IMG/VR virus record: IMGVR_UViG_3300031463_000021
Span: 1-32,448 of that record
Direction: 5' to 3' (one strand)
Origin: a virus
Length of the DNA stretch: 32,448 nucleotides
Each line of letters opens with the position of its first letter. Positions within the stretch are counted from its first letter, which is position 1. The notes beneath the pieces are model-generated. The model ran no database searches and was not told where the DNA came from. It saw nothing but the letters and a program-made list of their open reading frames with translations. The position numbers and the translations under genes are program-made. Below are positions 7,386 through 14,342 of this stretch, piece after piece.

Positions 7386-7666
7386 AAGAAATCATTTATG
7401 ACATTGAAGAATTTAAGGCAAAAGTGGATACCGCTAAACCAGTCCATCATTGCGCCATGCGAAAATCAGTAGACCAGCACGGAATTTTCTATCGCATCAT
7501 CTTCCGCATCTATGGAATAGACAAAAACAACGGTCATGTCCTCATTTTTGAGGCCCAAAAGCGAACAACAGTTACCGAGTTGGAACAGCATCCGAAAGAC
7601 TACCAAAAGTTTGTGGAAAAGTTTGCCAAACCTTTGGGTTCCACTGAAGGGATGTGGATACCATGA
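7382..7666 (+). CDS. Hypothetical early protein
   Basis: A 94-residue protein whose ATG overlaps the stop of the gene before it (ATGA), so translation is coupled. Strands around YRIIFRIYGID and HVLIFEAQ, then a helix (LEQHPKDYQKFVEKFAK), suggest a small alpha/beta fold. No family is recognised. Its stop overlaps the start of the next gene in the same ATGA way. Confidence 0.62.
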   Translation: MKEIIYDIEEFKAKVDTAKPVHHCAMRKSVDQHGIFYRIIFRIYGIDKNNGHVLIFEAQKRTTVTELEQHPKDYQKFVEKFAKPLGSTEGMWIP

Positions 7667-7932
7667 GTTTTAGGCTTTCAGGCGATGTGAAGGATAAGGA
7701 ACTTTTCAAAGGCATCGTCGAGGTTGGCGTAAAAAACGGCGGCAGACTGTTCTATCGAGAAGACGCTAACGGAAACATCGTTGAACTCGTTTACTTCAGC
7801 GGGGCGAAACGGGTCAACTATACAGGCGAAATAGACCAACAGTTTGCAGGCATAGTCCGAGCTGAAGGAGCCAAGGTTAAACTCCTCATTTTCAACGAAA
7901 GCGAAGGCATTCTAAAAATCAGTCAGGAATAG
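7663..7932 (+). CDS. Hypothetical early protein
   Basis: An 89-residue protein starting MSFRLSGDVKDKELFKGIVE; the ATG overlaps the previous TGA, preferred over an in-frame ATG three codons upstream. The sequence looks all-beta after a first helix (GGRLFYREDANGNIVELVYF, VKLLIFNESEGILKI). No family is recognised. It belongs to the coupled early operon. Confidence 0.6.
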   Translation: MSFRLSGDVKDKELFKGIVEVGVKNGGRLFYREDANGNIVELVYFSGAKRVNYTGEIDQQFAGIVRAEGAKVKLLIFNESEGILKISQE

Positions 7933-7935
7933 CCT

Positions 7936-8304
7936 TTGAGGTTAAAGGCGGTTGTGAGGTTTTTGCGAAAAAACCAAACTTTCCATACGGGAGAAGCCAA
8001 AATAGACCGCACCTTCAACAGCGACCAAGGACAAGGCAGATTTCAAGGCTTCCCAAAACAGTCAGTTGAAGCTCTATACCGGAAAGAAGACCCATGCGAC
8101 GGAGAAGTCGCGGCGTGCATTTTCGAAGTCAGCACTGATGAGCATTTCTTTCCAGACCGAAAATGGCTGATATGGTTTCCAAAGGGACACGAGCTGAAGG
8201 CAATCTCGGAATCCATAGCAAAAACAGATGAAACAACCGAAGACATGCTTAAACGAGGATGGAAAGGACACCCAATTTCGAAACTGCATAACCTGATGGG
8301 ATAA
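7936..8304 (+). CDS. Hypothetical early protein
   Basis: About 122 residues from a TTG at 7936; a GTG ten codons into the frame region (VVRFLRKNQ) behind GAGGT is an alternative. The central part has alternating strands with KWLIWFPKGHEL near residues 78-89, then an acidic linker and a C-terminal WKGHPISKLHNLM. No family is recognised. It lies 3 nt after the previous stop and 2 nt before the winged-helix gene, so it is the penultimate operon gene. Confidence 0.58.
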   Translation: MRLKAVVRFLRKNQTFHTGEAKIDRTFNSDQGQGRFQGFPKQSVEALYRKEDPCDGEVAACIFEVSTDEHFFPDRKWLIWFPKGHELKAISESIAKTDETTEDMLKRGWKGHPISKLHNLMG

Positions 8305-8306
8305 AC

Positions 8307-8642
8307 ATGGTAAGCAAGGCTTTCATAAAATGCGTTGAACTTGTCGAGGAAATTCTCAGAGAAGGCTATCGACTTCAGATTCCCTCTACATGCGTTGAGA
8401 AGCTGATAAAAGTTCACGTCGGAGCTGACAAGCGGACGATACAGAAGTACATGAAAATGCTCACAGAAGACTTAGGATTTCTGGAGACCACAGCAAGGAA
8501 TCCTTTGGGAATCATCATTTACAGAATACGCATCGAAACCATTGAGCAGTATGTCAGTGAACACTTGAAAGAGAAGCTCAGACAACTGACGCTCTTGGAT
8601 GTACGCCTAAGAGAAGAGGAGGTGAACGCTGAGAAAGTTTAG
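8307..8642 (+). CDS. Winged-helix protein next to repeat region
   Basis: A 111-residue protein. Residues about 10-60 (FIKCVELVEEILREG, VEKLIKVHVGADKRTIQKYM) form a helix-turn-helix with the recognition helix around KRTIQKYMKML, and residues about 55-75 (GFLETTARNPLGIIIYRI) look like the wing. The C-terminal 35 residues are a charged helix. It ends exactly where the repeat region starts, so it might bind those repeats as an initiator or partition protein; that is inference from position. Simple transcription control is equally possible. Confidence 0.62.
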   Translation: MVSKAFIKCVELVEEILREGYRLQIPSTCVEKLIKVHVGADKRTIQKYMKMLTEDLGFLETTARNPLGIIIYRIRIETIEQYVSEHLKEKLRQLTLLDVRLREEEVNAEKV

Positions 8643-8833
8643 TGTGTGCGTGTGCAGAGAGACCAAACAGAGAGACTAAACACGCTCACGTAAAGAGAAA
8701 CGAAGATGAATAACATAGAGATAGGTTAGCGGAGAGGCTATTATTCATCTTAAAGAAGAAGCATATTTCTTAAAGAAACAGAGAGACTATTAGTGTAGGC
8801 GAAAGCGTGCACGCACACACACGCACACACACA
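8642..8833. repeat. Repeat and inverted-repeat region, possible origin
   Basis: GTGTGTGCGTGTG (8642-8654) is the reverse complement of 8818-8830. The 14-nt repeat AAACAGAGAGACTA occurs at 8665-8678 and 8776-8789, and its core CAGAGAGAC also at 8655-8663. AAGATGAATAA (8703-8713) pairs perfectly with 8741-8751 around a 27-nt loop. CACGCT (8681-8686) pairs with AGCGTG (8804-8809). ACGCACACAC is duplicated at 8811-8820 and 8821-8830. The plus strand is strongly purine-rich. Nested inverted repeats with iterons in the largest non-coding gap of the early region suit a replication origin or a structured RNA. Confidence 0.5.
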
Positions 8834-8884
8834 AAACCTTAACATATCTGCAAAACAAAAAATACAAACTATGGTGAAGGAGAA

Positions 8885-9850
8885 ATGAGTGAACGTCTGC
8901 CAGAAGTCAAGTTTCACAGCTATACTCTCCTCGATGGATCAGAACAAGTACTGGTCCAGAAAGTAGGAGACGGATCGATAATAAAGAGATTTGACAAGAC
9001 GCCGATTCCCCAGAAACTGACAGACGTTGTATGTCCACATTTTCTGGAACTGAAATGGGCTTACGGTTGTCCTTATGATTGTGCATGGTGCTTTCTCAAG
9101 GGAACACTACGGCTTCTCAGTACAAGGACAAAGCCTATCGTCAAAGACTACTGTAAAATCCAGAAGCATTTGGAAAGCTTCTTTGAGAACGACGGACACT
9201 CAAGGGAGCTACTAAACACTGGAGAGCTGGCTGATTCTCTAATGACTGAAAGCACCAATAAACCATTTTCAAGATTCGTCATACCACTTTTTGAAGAACA
9301 AGAGCAACACAAAGTCCTGTTCTTGACTAAATCCACCATCATAAAAAATCTTCTCAAAATGAAAAACCACAGTCAAGTTATAGTTAGTTTTAGCCTAAAC
9401 GCACCATCAGTCGCAAGAAAATGGGAGAGAGCACCTTCTGTCGAAAAAAGACTGAAAGCTGCAAAACTCTTGAGCGAAGCAGGCTACGAGACACGCATCC
9501 GTATTGATCCAATAGTTCCCGTTGAAAATTGGCAAAAACAATATCTAAGTATCATAGACTCAATATTCAGCAAGTTTGTTCCGGAAAGAATCACTCTGGG
9601 CTCTTTAAGAGGTCTTCAAAGCACCATCAATAATGCAAGAGACAAATCATGGACAATTTTTATGACAGAAACTTCCAACTGGGGAAAGAAAATTGCTTTC
9701 AACACTCGATTCTTGATCTATAAAACCGTATTGGAATATCTGAGATCTAAGTACAATTACTCGAAGGTTGCTCTTTGCAAAGAAACTATTGAAATGTGGA
9801 CCAAACTTGGCATGGACTACAAGAGTATTCAGTGTAATTGTTTACCTTAG
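8885..9850 (+). CDS. Radical SAM protein 1 (SPL-like)
   Basis: A 321-residue radical-SAM enzyme. Cys62, Cys66 and Cys69 (GCPYDCAWC) form the CxxxCxxC motif that binds the 4Fe-4S cluster. The layout (WAYGCPYDC, then NTGELADSLM, FLTKSTI, RIRIDPIVPVENW, and LCKETIEMW) resembles the spore-photoproduct-lyase-like group (COG1533). The C-terminus ends CNC, two extra cysteines also present in its neighbour. GGTGAAGGAG precedes the ATG. It is followed by a paralogue at 9942, and both converge on a TcmP-like gene. The substrate is unknown; modification or repair of nucleic acid is inferred from the family and the context. All motifs are intact. Confidence 0.82.
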   Translation: MSERLPEVKFHSYTLLDGSEQVLVQKVGDGSIIKRFDKTPIPQKLTDVVCPHFLELKWAYGCPYDCAWCFLKGTLRLLSTRTKPIVKDYCKIQKHLESFFENDGHSRELLNTGELADSLMTESTNKPFSRFVIPLFEEQEQHKVLFLTKSTIIKNLLKMKNHSQVIVSFSLNAPSVARKWERAPSVEKRLKAAKLLSEAGYETRIRIDPIVPVENWQKQYLSIIDSIFSKFVPERITLGSLRGLQSTINNARDKSWTIFMTETSNWGKKIAFNTRFLIYKTVLEYLRSKYNYSKVALCKETIEMWTKLGMDYKSIQCNCLP

Positions 9851-9907
9851 CTTTGCCTAATGAAAATCTCGAAACCGAGTATCCAATTAGTAAAATGTTA
9901 ATTTGTG

Positions 9908-9917
9908 TTATATAATA
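9908..9917 (+). promoter_or_regulatory. TATA box before radical SAM gene 2
   Basis: TTATATAATA lies about 25-30 nt before the ATG at 9942, so the transcript would be leaderless or nearly so. It also lies inside the open frame that extends to 9903, which argues against that longer start. Confidence 0.6.
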
Positions 9918-9941
9918 CTCTGGGTAGGAAACGGATGCAGT

Positions 9942-11015
9942 ATGACTGCCAAAGACAAGAAAAAGCATAGGGAAGCAGCATTAAAGGCTTGGCGAACAAT
10001 AAAACGCCAGAAGAGAGAGAAAGCTACAAAAGACATGCAGAAGTTAACCGAGTTCATAAAGCCAGAAGCCATGCAAAAAATAAAACACCCAGAGATAAGC
10101 GAGTCTTATGAACTGATAGAGCCTGCTTGGAATGGAAACCGCATTGTTGTGCCTTTTCACAAAACCCCTGAAAGCATAGCATGCGGAATGTTCTGGGAAT
10201 TAAGATGGGCGTATGGTTGCCCACTGGACTGCAGCTATTGCTACTTACGAGGAACAACTCGCGGCAAAATGCGCCCTCAATATGTGAGGATTGACCATAT
10301 CCTGGAAGCCTTGGATGAAGCCTTCACTAAAATCCGTTCACCATCAATTTTCAACGCAGGTGAGTTGTCGGATGCTCTTATGAATCCCCAGATAATGGCT
10401 CAAATAGTTGAAAGATTTGAGCAACAGAGTAAGCACAAGATATACCTCCTCACGAAATTTGGAGCGAGAAACATAGAGTTTCTGTTAGACCACCCGAGAA
10501 AACAGGTGATATGCGGTTGGAGCATTAACGCTCCTGCAGTCGCCAAGCTTTGGGAGAAAGCTGCTCCTCCTCCAGAGAAAAGAATTGAAGCTGCCAAACA
10601 GGTTAGCATTGCTGGGTATGACACGAGGATACGCATAGATCCTATTTTTCCGGTCCCTGATTGGCAGTTGCATTATGGTGAATTGGTTGACCAAATACTG
10701 GTCAACCTGAATCCTAACAGAATTATTCTTGGCACGCCAAGAGGGCTCTGGAAAACAATAAAGTATGCTAAAGAAGCATGCGCAGATATGTCTTGGACAC
10801 GTTTCTTCAAAGAGGACACTGGTTGGGGCAAAAAGTTATCTTTTGAGCAGAGGAAGGAAATATACGAGTTTTTCTACAAGAAACTCGATTCAGCAAACTT
10901 TCCTCTGTCCCGAGTATCTATATGCAAAGAAACAGTGGAAATGTGGGATGCTTTAAAATTGCGTTACACGCCTCGAGTCTGTAGCTGTTATGGTAAGACT
11001 GCCTTGCAGACTTAA
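9942..11015 (+). CDS. Radical SAM protein 2 (SPL-like)
   Basis: A 357-residue paralogue of the gene before it. Cys93, Cys97 and Cys100 (GCPLDCSYC) form the CxxxCxxC site. Shared blocks follow in the same order: FNAGELSDALM, LLTKFGARN, SINAPAVAKLWEKA, RIRIDPIFPVPDW, ICKETVEMW and a terminal CSC. It differs by an extra basic N-terminal helix (residues about 1-35, KKKHREAALKAW then KRQKREKATK), which may bind nucleic acid. It has its own TATA box and ends 20 nt from the stop of the convergent TcmP-like gene. Two related copies suggest a heterodimer or successive steps. The substrate is unknown. Confidence 0.82.
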   Translation: MTAKDKKKHREAALKAWRTIKRQKREKATKDMQKLTEFIKPEAMQKIKHPEISESYELIEPAWNGNRIVVPFHKTPESIACGMFWELRWAYGCPLDCSYCYLRGTTRGKMRPQYVRIDHILEALDEAFTKIRSPSIFNAGELSDALMNPQIMAQIVERFEQQSKHKIYLLTKFGARNIEFLLDHPRKQVICGWSINAPAVAKLWEKAAPPPEKRIEAAKQVSIAGYDTRIRIDPIFPVPDWQLHYGELVDQILVNLNPNRIILGTPRGLWKTIKYAKEACADMSWTRFFKEDTGWGKKLSFEQRKEIYEFFYKKLDSANFPLSRVSICKETVEMWDALKLRYTPRVCSCYGKTALQT

Positions 11016-11035
11016 TATCTCCCTCATCTAAAAAG

Positions 11036-12163
11036 TTATTTGCAAAAAGTTATTACGCATCCTTTAGGATAACTAAATTTCTTTTTCCTCTCAGTCACTT
11101 TGATTATCTTTGGCGGGCTATCCTTTTCTAAATACTCTAAAACAGACTTGCGATAGATGAAAGGAGTGCTTGCAATTACGAACTGATGGATCGCATCTTC
11201 TGAAACCGATTTTCCTTTAAACTCATTATAGACCATCTCCGCTGCCTTAGGAATCCAATGAGGCTCCTCGGTATAGTTTATCATGTATGTCTGACCAACA
11301 TCCGTAAAATCGGAAAATGTGTAGGTTCCTCTCCTGTCCACTTTACACATTGCTTCCTTCATGACTTCAAGCCCTCTCAAATGCTTAGTTCCATAAACCA
11401 GATAATAGATAAGCTGATTTTGAGGACCAATCATCCCGAAGCTTCTTACATACTTGGCCCCTCCAACATTCCTCAGTTGCCTTTCATACAAATCTAAGAG
11501 AAATCTCAAGCGCTTATCTGGATCAACCATATCGCAAGCTTGCTTCCATTCTTCGGATGCAAACAATTCATTCAAAACAGGAGCACGCAATTCATCTAAG
11601 AAACGCTTCACGAATCCAGCCATAAACGTGATTAACACTTCACAACTATCATAACTCATCATTCGCCCAATTAGTTTCATGGGAAGACCTGAAAAACCAA
11701 AGGGGTCCAAGAAAGCGAATGTCGGAGCAAGCTTTGCCTCTCTCTTTTCAAGCTCAGTTAACACTTGTTCAAGCGTTGGGGCAAATTCTGCACCTTGTAC
11801 TCTGTACGTTATATTCTTTGGAAGGTTTGGAAAGCGTTTCTTAAGAACTTCAGTAAGCATCTTTGCACGATCCGGGTCTTTCTCGATGAAATAGAAAACT
11901 ATTTCCTTGAAGCGCATTCGCAATGTGTGCTCTACAGCAGTTTGCAACGCTATCACTGGAGACCCATCTTCACCACCCGAGTAAACACCGGGCCCAGCAA
12001 AACCGTCCAAATAGATTATTCTTCCTGCCCAGCTTGACAGGATAGGGAACCACGCTTTTAGGTAGTTCCCTAATATCTCATGCTTGGCTTGAGTGTGCGG
12101 TTCTATGGACCACACTACGGAGGATTCATTCGACAGACCTTTTACCTCCAAAGATAAAATCAT
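11036..12163 (-). CDS. tcmP: TcmP-like three-Cys-motif partner protein
   Basis: A 375-residue protein. YLDGFAGPGVYSGGEDGSP (residues about 51-69) is the hallmark N-terminal motif of the three-Cys-motif partner family, with HEILGNYLKAW before it. FAFLDPFGFSGLP (about 148-160) sits where Rossmann methyltransferases have their catalytic DPxx motif, so a methyltransferase-type fold is likely. The C-terminal 70 residues look like a winged helix ending KKFSYPKGCVITF, usual for this family. The family is named for neighbours with a three-cysteine motif, and here two radical-SAM genes converge on it. The RHH gene at 12224-12394 lies 60 nt upstream on the same strand. The biochemical role is not established. 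Confidence 0.85.
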   Translation of the reverse strand: MILSLEVKGLSNESSVVWSIEPHTQAKHEILGNYLKAWFPILSSWAGRIIYLDGFAGPGVYSGGEDGSPVIALQTAVEHTLRMRFKEIVFYFIEKDPDRAKMLTEVLKKRFPNLPKNITYRVQGAEFAPTLEQVLTELEKREAKLAPTFAFLDPFGFSGLPMKLIGRMMSYDSCEVLITFMAGFVKRFLDELRAPVLNELFASEEWKQACDMVDPDKRLRFLLDLYERQLRNVGGAKYVRSFGMIGPQNQLIYYLVYGTKHLRGLEVMKEAMCKVDRRGTYTFSDFTDVGQTYMINYTEEPHWIPKAAEMVYNEFKGKSVSEDAIHQFVIASTPFIYRKSVLEYLEKDSPPKIIKVTERKKKFSYPKGCVITFCK

Positions 12164-12223
12164 AGTCAGTGGCTTTTTACCCTTGCTGACTACTGATTCA
12201 GTTCTTTCTGCAGATTCTTGGAT

Positions 12224-12394
12224 CTATATTCTTTGGTGTACTTTTTCTGTTATGAGACTTATGCTTCTCGCGTATTCCATGAAAGCCATACGTAAGACCT
12301 CACTCTCCGATTGCCCCAGCTTCTCCGATATTTGTCTGAGAATTTCCCTCTGCTGTCTGCTCAAAACTACTCTTACAATGTCTCTTTTTGGCAC
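12224..12394 (-). CDS. Small RHH protein upstream of tcmP
   Basis: A 56-residue protein from GTG 12392-12394. PKRDIVRVVLSRQQREIL then an ISEKLGQSESEVLRMAFMEY helix pair is a clear RHH fold. It lies upstream of the TcmP-like gene on the same strand, 60 nt away, and divergent from the late gene block that starts near 12483. The palindrome ATTGTACAAT lies 15 nt before its start, a natural place for autoregulation. It could control both the tcmP transcript and the late promoter. The start codon is inferred; there is only a weak GGT upstream. Confidence 0.68.
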   Translation of the reverse strand: MPKRDIVRVVLSRQQREILRQISEKLGQSESEVLRMAFMEYARSISLITEKVHQRI

Positions 12395-12408
12395 TGGATG
12401 ACCACACT

Positions 12409-12446
12409 ATTGTACAATTCAACTTATGTTTTGCATGATATAATCT
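12409..12446. promoter_or_regulatory. Late promoter and RHH operator candidate
   Basis: ATTGTACAAT (12409-12418) is a perfect 10-bp palindrome between the RHH gene and the late block. GATATAAT (12438-12445) is TATA-like on the plus strand, and ATTATATC is TATA-like on the minus strand at the same place, so one site may serve both directions. Palindrome and TATA are 20 nt apart, so a bound RHH dimer could block either promoter. Confidence 0.45.
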
Positions 12447-12482
12447 TAATGGGCAGAGAGCCCAAAAGGTTGGTGCCAGCCT

Positions 12483-13730
12483 CTGCCATGGGAAGAAACA
12501 GAACAGTACATTCGTTCTGGACATCGCAGTCCTGAAGACTTTCAACCGGACAGCCTGCGCACTATTACGCTTTCTGAAGAGGAAGGAATCAAAGCCATAA
12601 TCGGCAAGCCTAAGGGCAAGGATACAACCGAAGTTCAAAGTTACTTGTTTGACCGTTCCAAAACGTGGAATTTGGACAAGACTAAGGAATGGTTTGAACA
12701 GCATCGCGAAGGCTTAAAACCCGTTAGAGAACATGTTAAGGCTATTTTGCCTTTCAAGGTTTTAGAGAAAATTGTTGACAAGCCTCTGCGGATTCGCGGC
12801 ATAGCCATAACCGCTGGCATGAGCCGAAACTTCAACATCTACACGCCAGAAGAGCTGCAGAGCTTCGCCAACAAACTTGTCTCTGCTCCCATCTACGTCG
12901 AGCATATTGCCGTCCCTAACGCCATTGGAAAAGTCGTCAAAACAGACTGGGACGGACAAAACCTCTGGTACGAAGCAGAAGTCTATGACGATGAAGTTGC
13001 AGAAAAAATCCGCAAAGGCTTAATCCAGCATGTCAGCGTTGGAGCCGACTACGAAACCATAGACATCTTGGACAGCAAAGTCCCTCACGGACTGCACAAC
13101 GCGGAGTTAAGTCTTGTAGCTGTGCCAGGCATACCAGAAACGAACATCAAGGTTTTGGAAAAGCTGGTTCCTCCGAATGAAGAAGAATTGAAAAAGCTTG
13201 TTGAGGCGCAAGTAAAGGCAATCCTTGAAGCTGAGCAAAAAAGGCTGAAAGAAGCAGAATGGGACACGGCCTACATCAACGACTTACCCGATTCCGCTTT
13301 CGCCGTGATTTCAAAAGGCGGAACCAAAGACGACCAAAACAAAACCGTTCCCAGAACCCTGCGCCATCTCCCACACCACAAGGCTGACGGTTCATTGGAT
13401 ATTCCGCACCTGAGAAACGCCTTGGCAAGGCTCTCACAAACTGATCTGTCAGCTGAGGAGCATGCTGAAGCCAAACGCCACTTATGTGCTCACGCTAAAG
13501 AATCAGACATTGAAAGCGAGTTCTGCAAAGAAACAGAATCCTGCTCCATAGCTGAGACTTTGCTCAAGAAGCCAACCGAACCGACTATCCCAATAACTGA
13601 AGCAGTAAGAATTCTTGAATCGCTTTTGCCAAGCCCCGCTGTTGAACGCAGCACAATGGGAATGCAAAGAGAATGTCAAGCGATACGTCAAGCAATCTTC
13701 AAACTAAAGGAGAGAATGAAAAATGCCTGA
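12483..13730 (+). CDS. Prohead maturation protease
   Basis: About 415 residues. Homology-like sequence starts upstream of any normal start: LPWEETEQYIRSGHR, then TITLSEEEGIKAIIGKPKG and VQSYLFD lie in the same open frame, which is open back to the TAA at 12447-12449 but has no ATG, GTG or TTG before a TTG at 12645. CTG at 12483 is the best guess. The protease core has His in APIYVEHI (about residue 141) and Ser in HVSVGADY (about 185), the U35/S78-like prohead protease pair. A second domain, about 260-345 (INDLPDSAFAVI, VPRTLRHLPHH, LRNALARLSQTDLS), is common in viral head proteins. It opens the late module. Confidence 0.8.
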   Translation: MPWEETEQYIRSGHRSPEDFQPDSLRTITLSEEEGIKAIIGKPKGKDTTEVQSYLFDRSKTWNLDKTKEWFEQHREGLKPVREHVKAILPFKVLEKIVDKPLRIRGIAITAGMSRNFNIYTPEELQSFANKLVSAPIYVEHIAVPNAIGKVVKTDWDGQNLWYEAEVYDDEVAEKIRKGLIQHVSVGADYETIDILDSKVPHGLHNAELSLVAVPGIPETNIKVLEKLVPPNEEELKKLVEAQVKAILEAEQKRLKEAEWDTAYINDLPDSAFAVISKGGTKDDQNKTVPRTLRHLPHHKADGSLDIPHLRNALARLSQTDLSAEEHAEAKRHLCAHAKESDIESEFCKETESCSIAETLLKKPTEPTIPITEAVRILESLLPSPAVERSTMGMQRECQAIRQAIFKLKERMKNA

Positions 13731-13878
13731 AGATAGAACTTTTTACGAGTTGAGCAAAAAGGAGACTTTGGATAATTCTCAGCTTGCAGAGTGGCTTCGC
13801 CAACTTGAAGATAGAATCCGCAAACTTGAATCACAGTCACAAAAAGTGATCGGGAGTAAATCGGGACGAACCGATTGA
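13723..13878 (+). CDS. Small coiled-coil protein
   Basis: A 51-residue protein, starting MPEDRTFYELSKKETLDN, with a helix (LAEWLRQLEDRIRKLESQSQ) that can form a coiled coil. The ATG overlaps the protease gene by 8 nt and follows AAGGAGAG at a good distance. Position between protease and decoration genes suggests a scaffold-like or head-assembly helper role, by analogy with other head modules. No family is recognised. Confidence 0.6.
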   Translation: MPEDRTFYELSKKETLDNSQLAEWLRQLEDRIRKLESQSQKVIGSKSGRTD

Positions 13879-13907
13879 AACCAAAACCAAAAATGGAGTA
13901 ATAAAAA

Positions 13908-14339
13908 ATGGCTGATGTTTCAGGAAAGACTTGGATGGCAATAGGCGAAACAGACGACCCAAACGCCATAATCGAAACCTTCGAAGCCGCAGCAGCCATA
14001 ACCAAAGGCGACCCAGTCTATCTCTCAGCTGACGACAAGGTTTCGCCCAGCCCGGGCGGAGACGACGCCATAGGCATAGCCACAAAAACCGTGGCTTCAG
14101 GACAGCCCTGTCCAGTTCTAATCCGAGGAAGAGTTAAGGTCAAAGCTGGCGGCGCCATAACCCGAGGAAAAGCAGTTTGCAGTTCTGCCAACGGCAAGGT
14201 CATTCAGCTTGTGGATCAAGCAGTGAATGAAGGCGGAACAGCAACATACACCATATTCTACAACCGCAAACTCGGAACAGCCCTTGAAACCACCACAGCC
14301 GACAATGACTTGCTCTTCATCCATGTGTGCAAGGGATAA
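13908..14339 (+). CDS. Capsid decoration protein
   Basis: A 143-residue, mostly beta-strand protein rich in Ala, Gly and Thr. AAAAITKGDPVYLSADDKVSP and AIGIATKTVASGQPCPVLIR with GGAITRGKAV match the pattern of small head decoration proteins of the DUF2190 type, which cap the capsid lattice. Its position directly before the major capsid gene (3-nt gap) is standard. A TGGAG ribosome binding site precedes the ATG. Confidence 0.77.
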   Translation: MADVSGKTWMAIGETDDPNAIIETFEAAAAITKGDPVYLSADDKVSPSPGGDDAIGIATKTVASGQPCPVLIRGRVKVKAGGAITRGKAVCSSANGKVIQLVDQAVNEGGTATYTIFYNRKLGTALETTTADNDLLFIHVCKG

Positions 14340-14342
14340 GCC

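Noticed and set aside
8805-8833. CA-repeat tract as a CRISPR array or coding repeat
   Set aside because: It is a 10-nt tandem pair without spacers and without an open frame across it. It was treated as part of the inverted-repeat region.
8885-11015. Radical-SAM genes as viperin-type antiviral enzymes
   Set aside because: Apart from CxxxCxxC they lack a viperin-like pattern; the blocks after the cluster motif and the CKE...CxC end fit the SPL-like group.
12300-12704. 134-residue minus-strand frame over the late promoter
   Set aside because: It covers the TATA, the palindrome and the start of the protease frame, has no ribosome binding site and no domain pattern; the RHH gene in another frame explains the strand.
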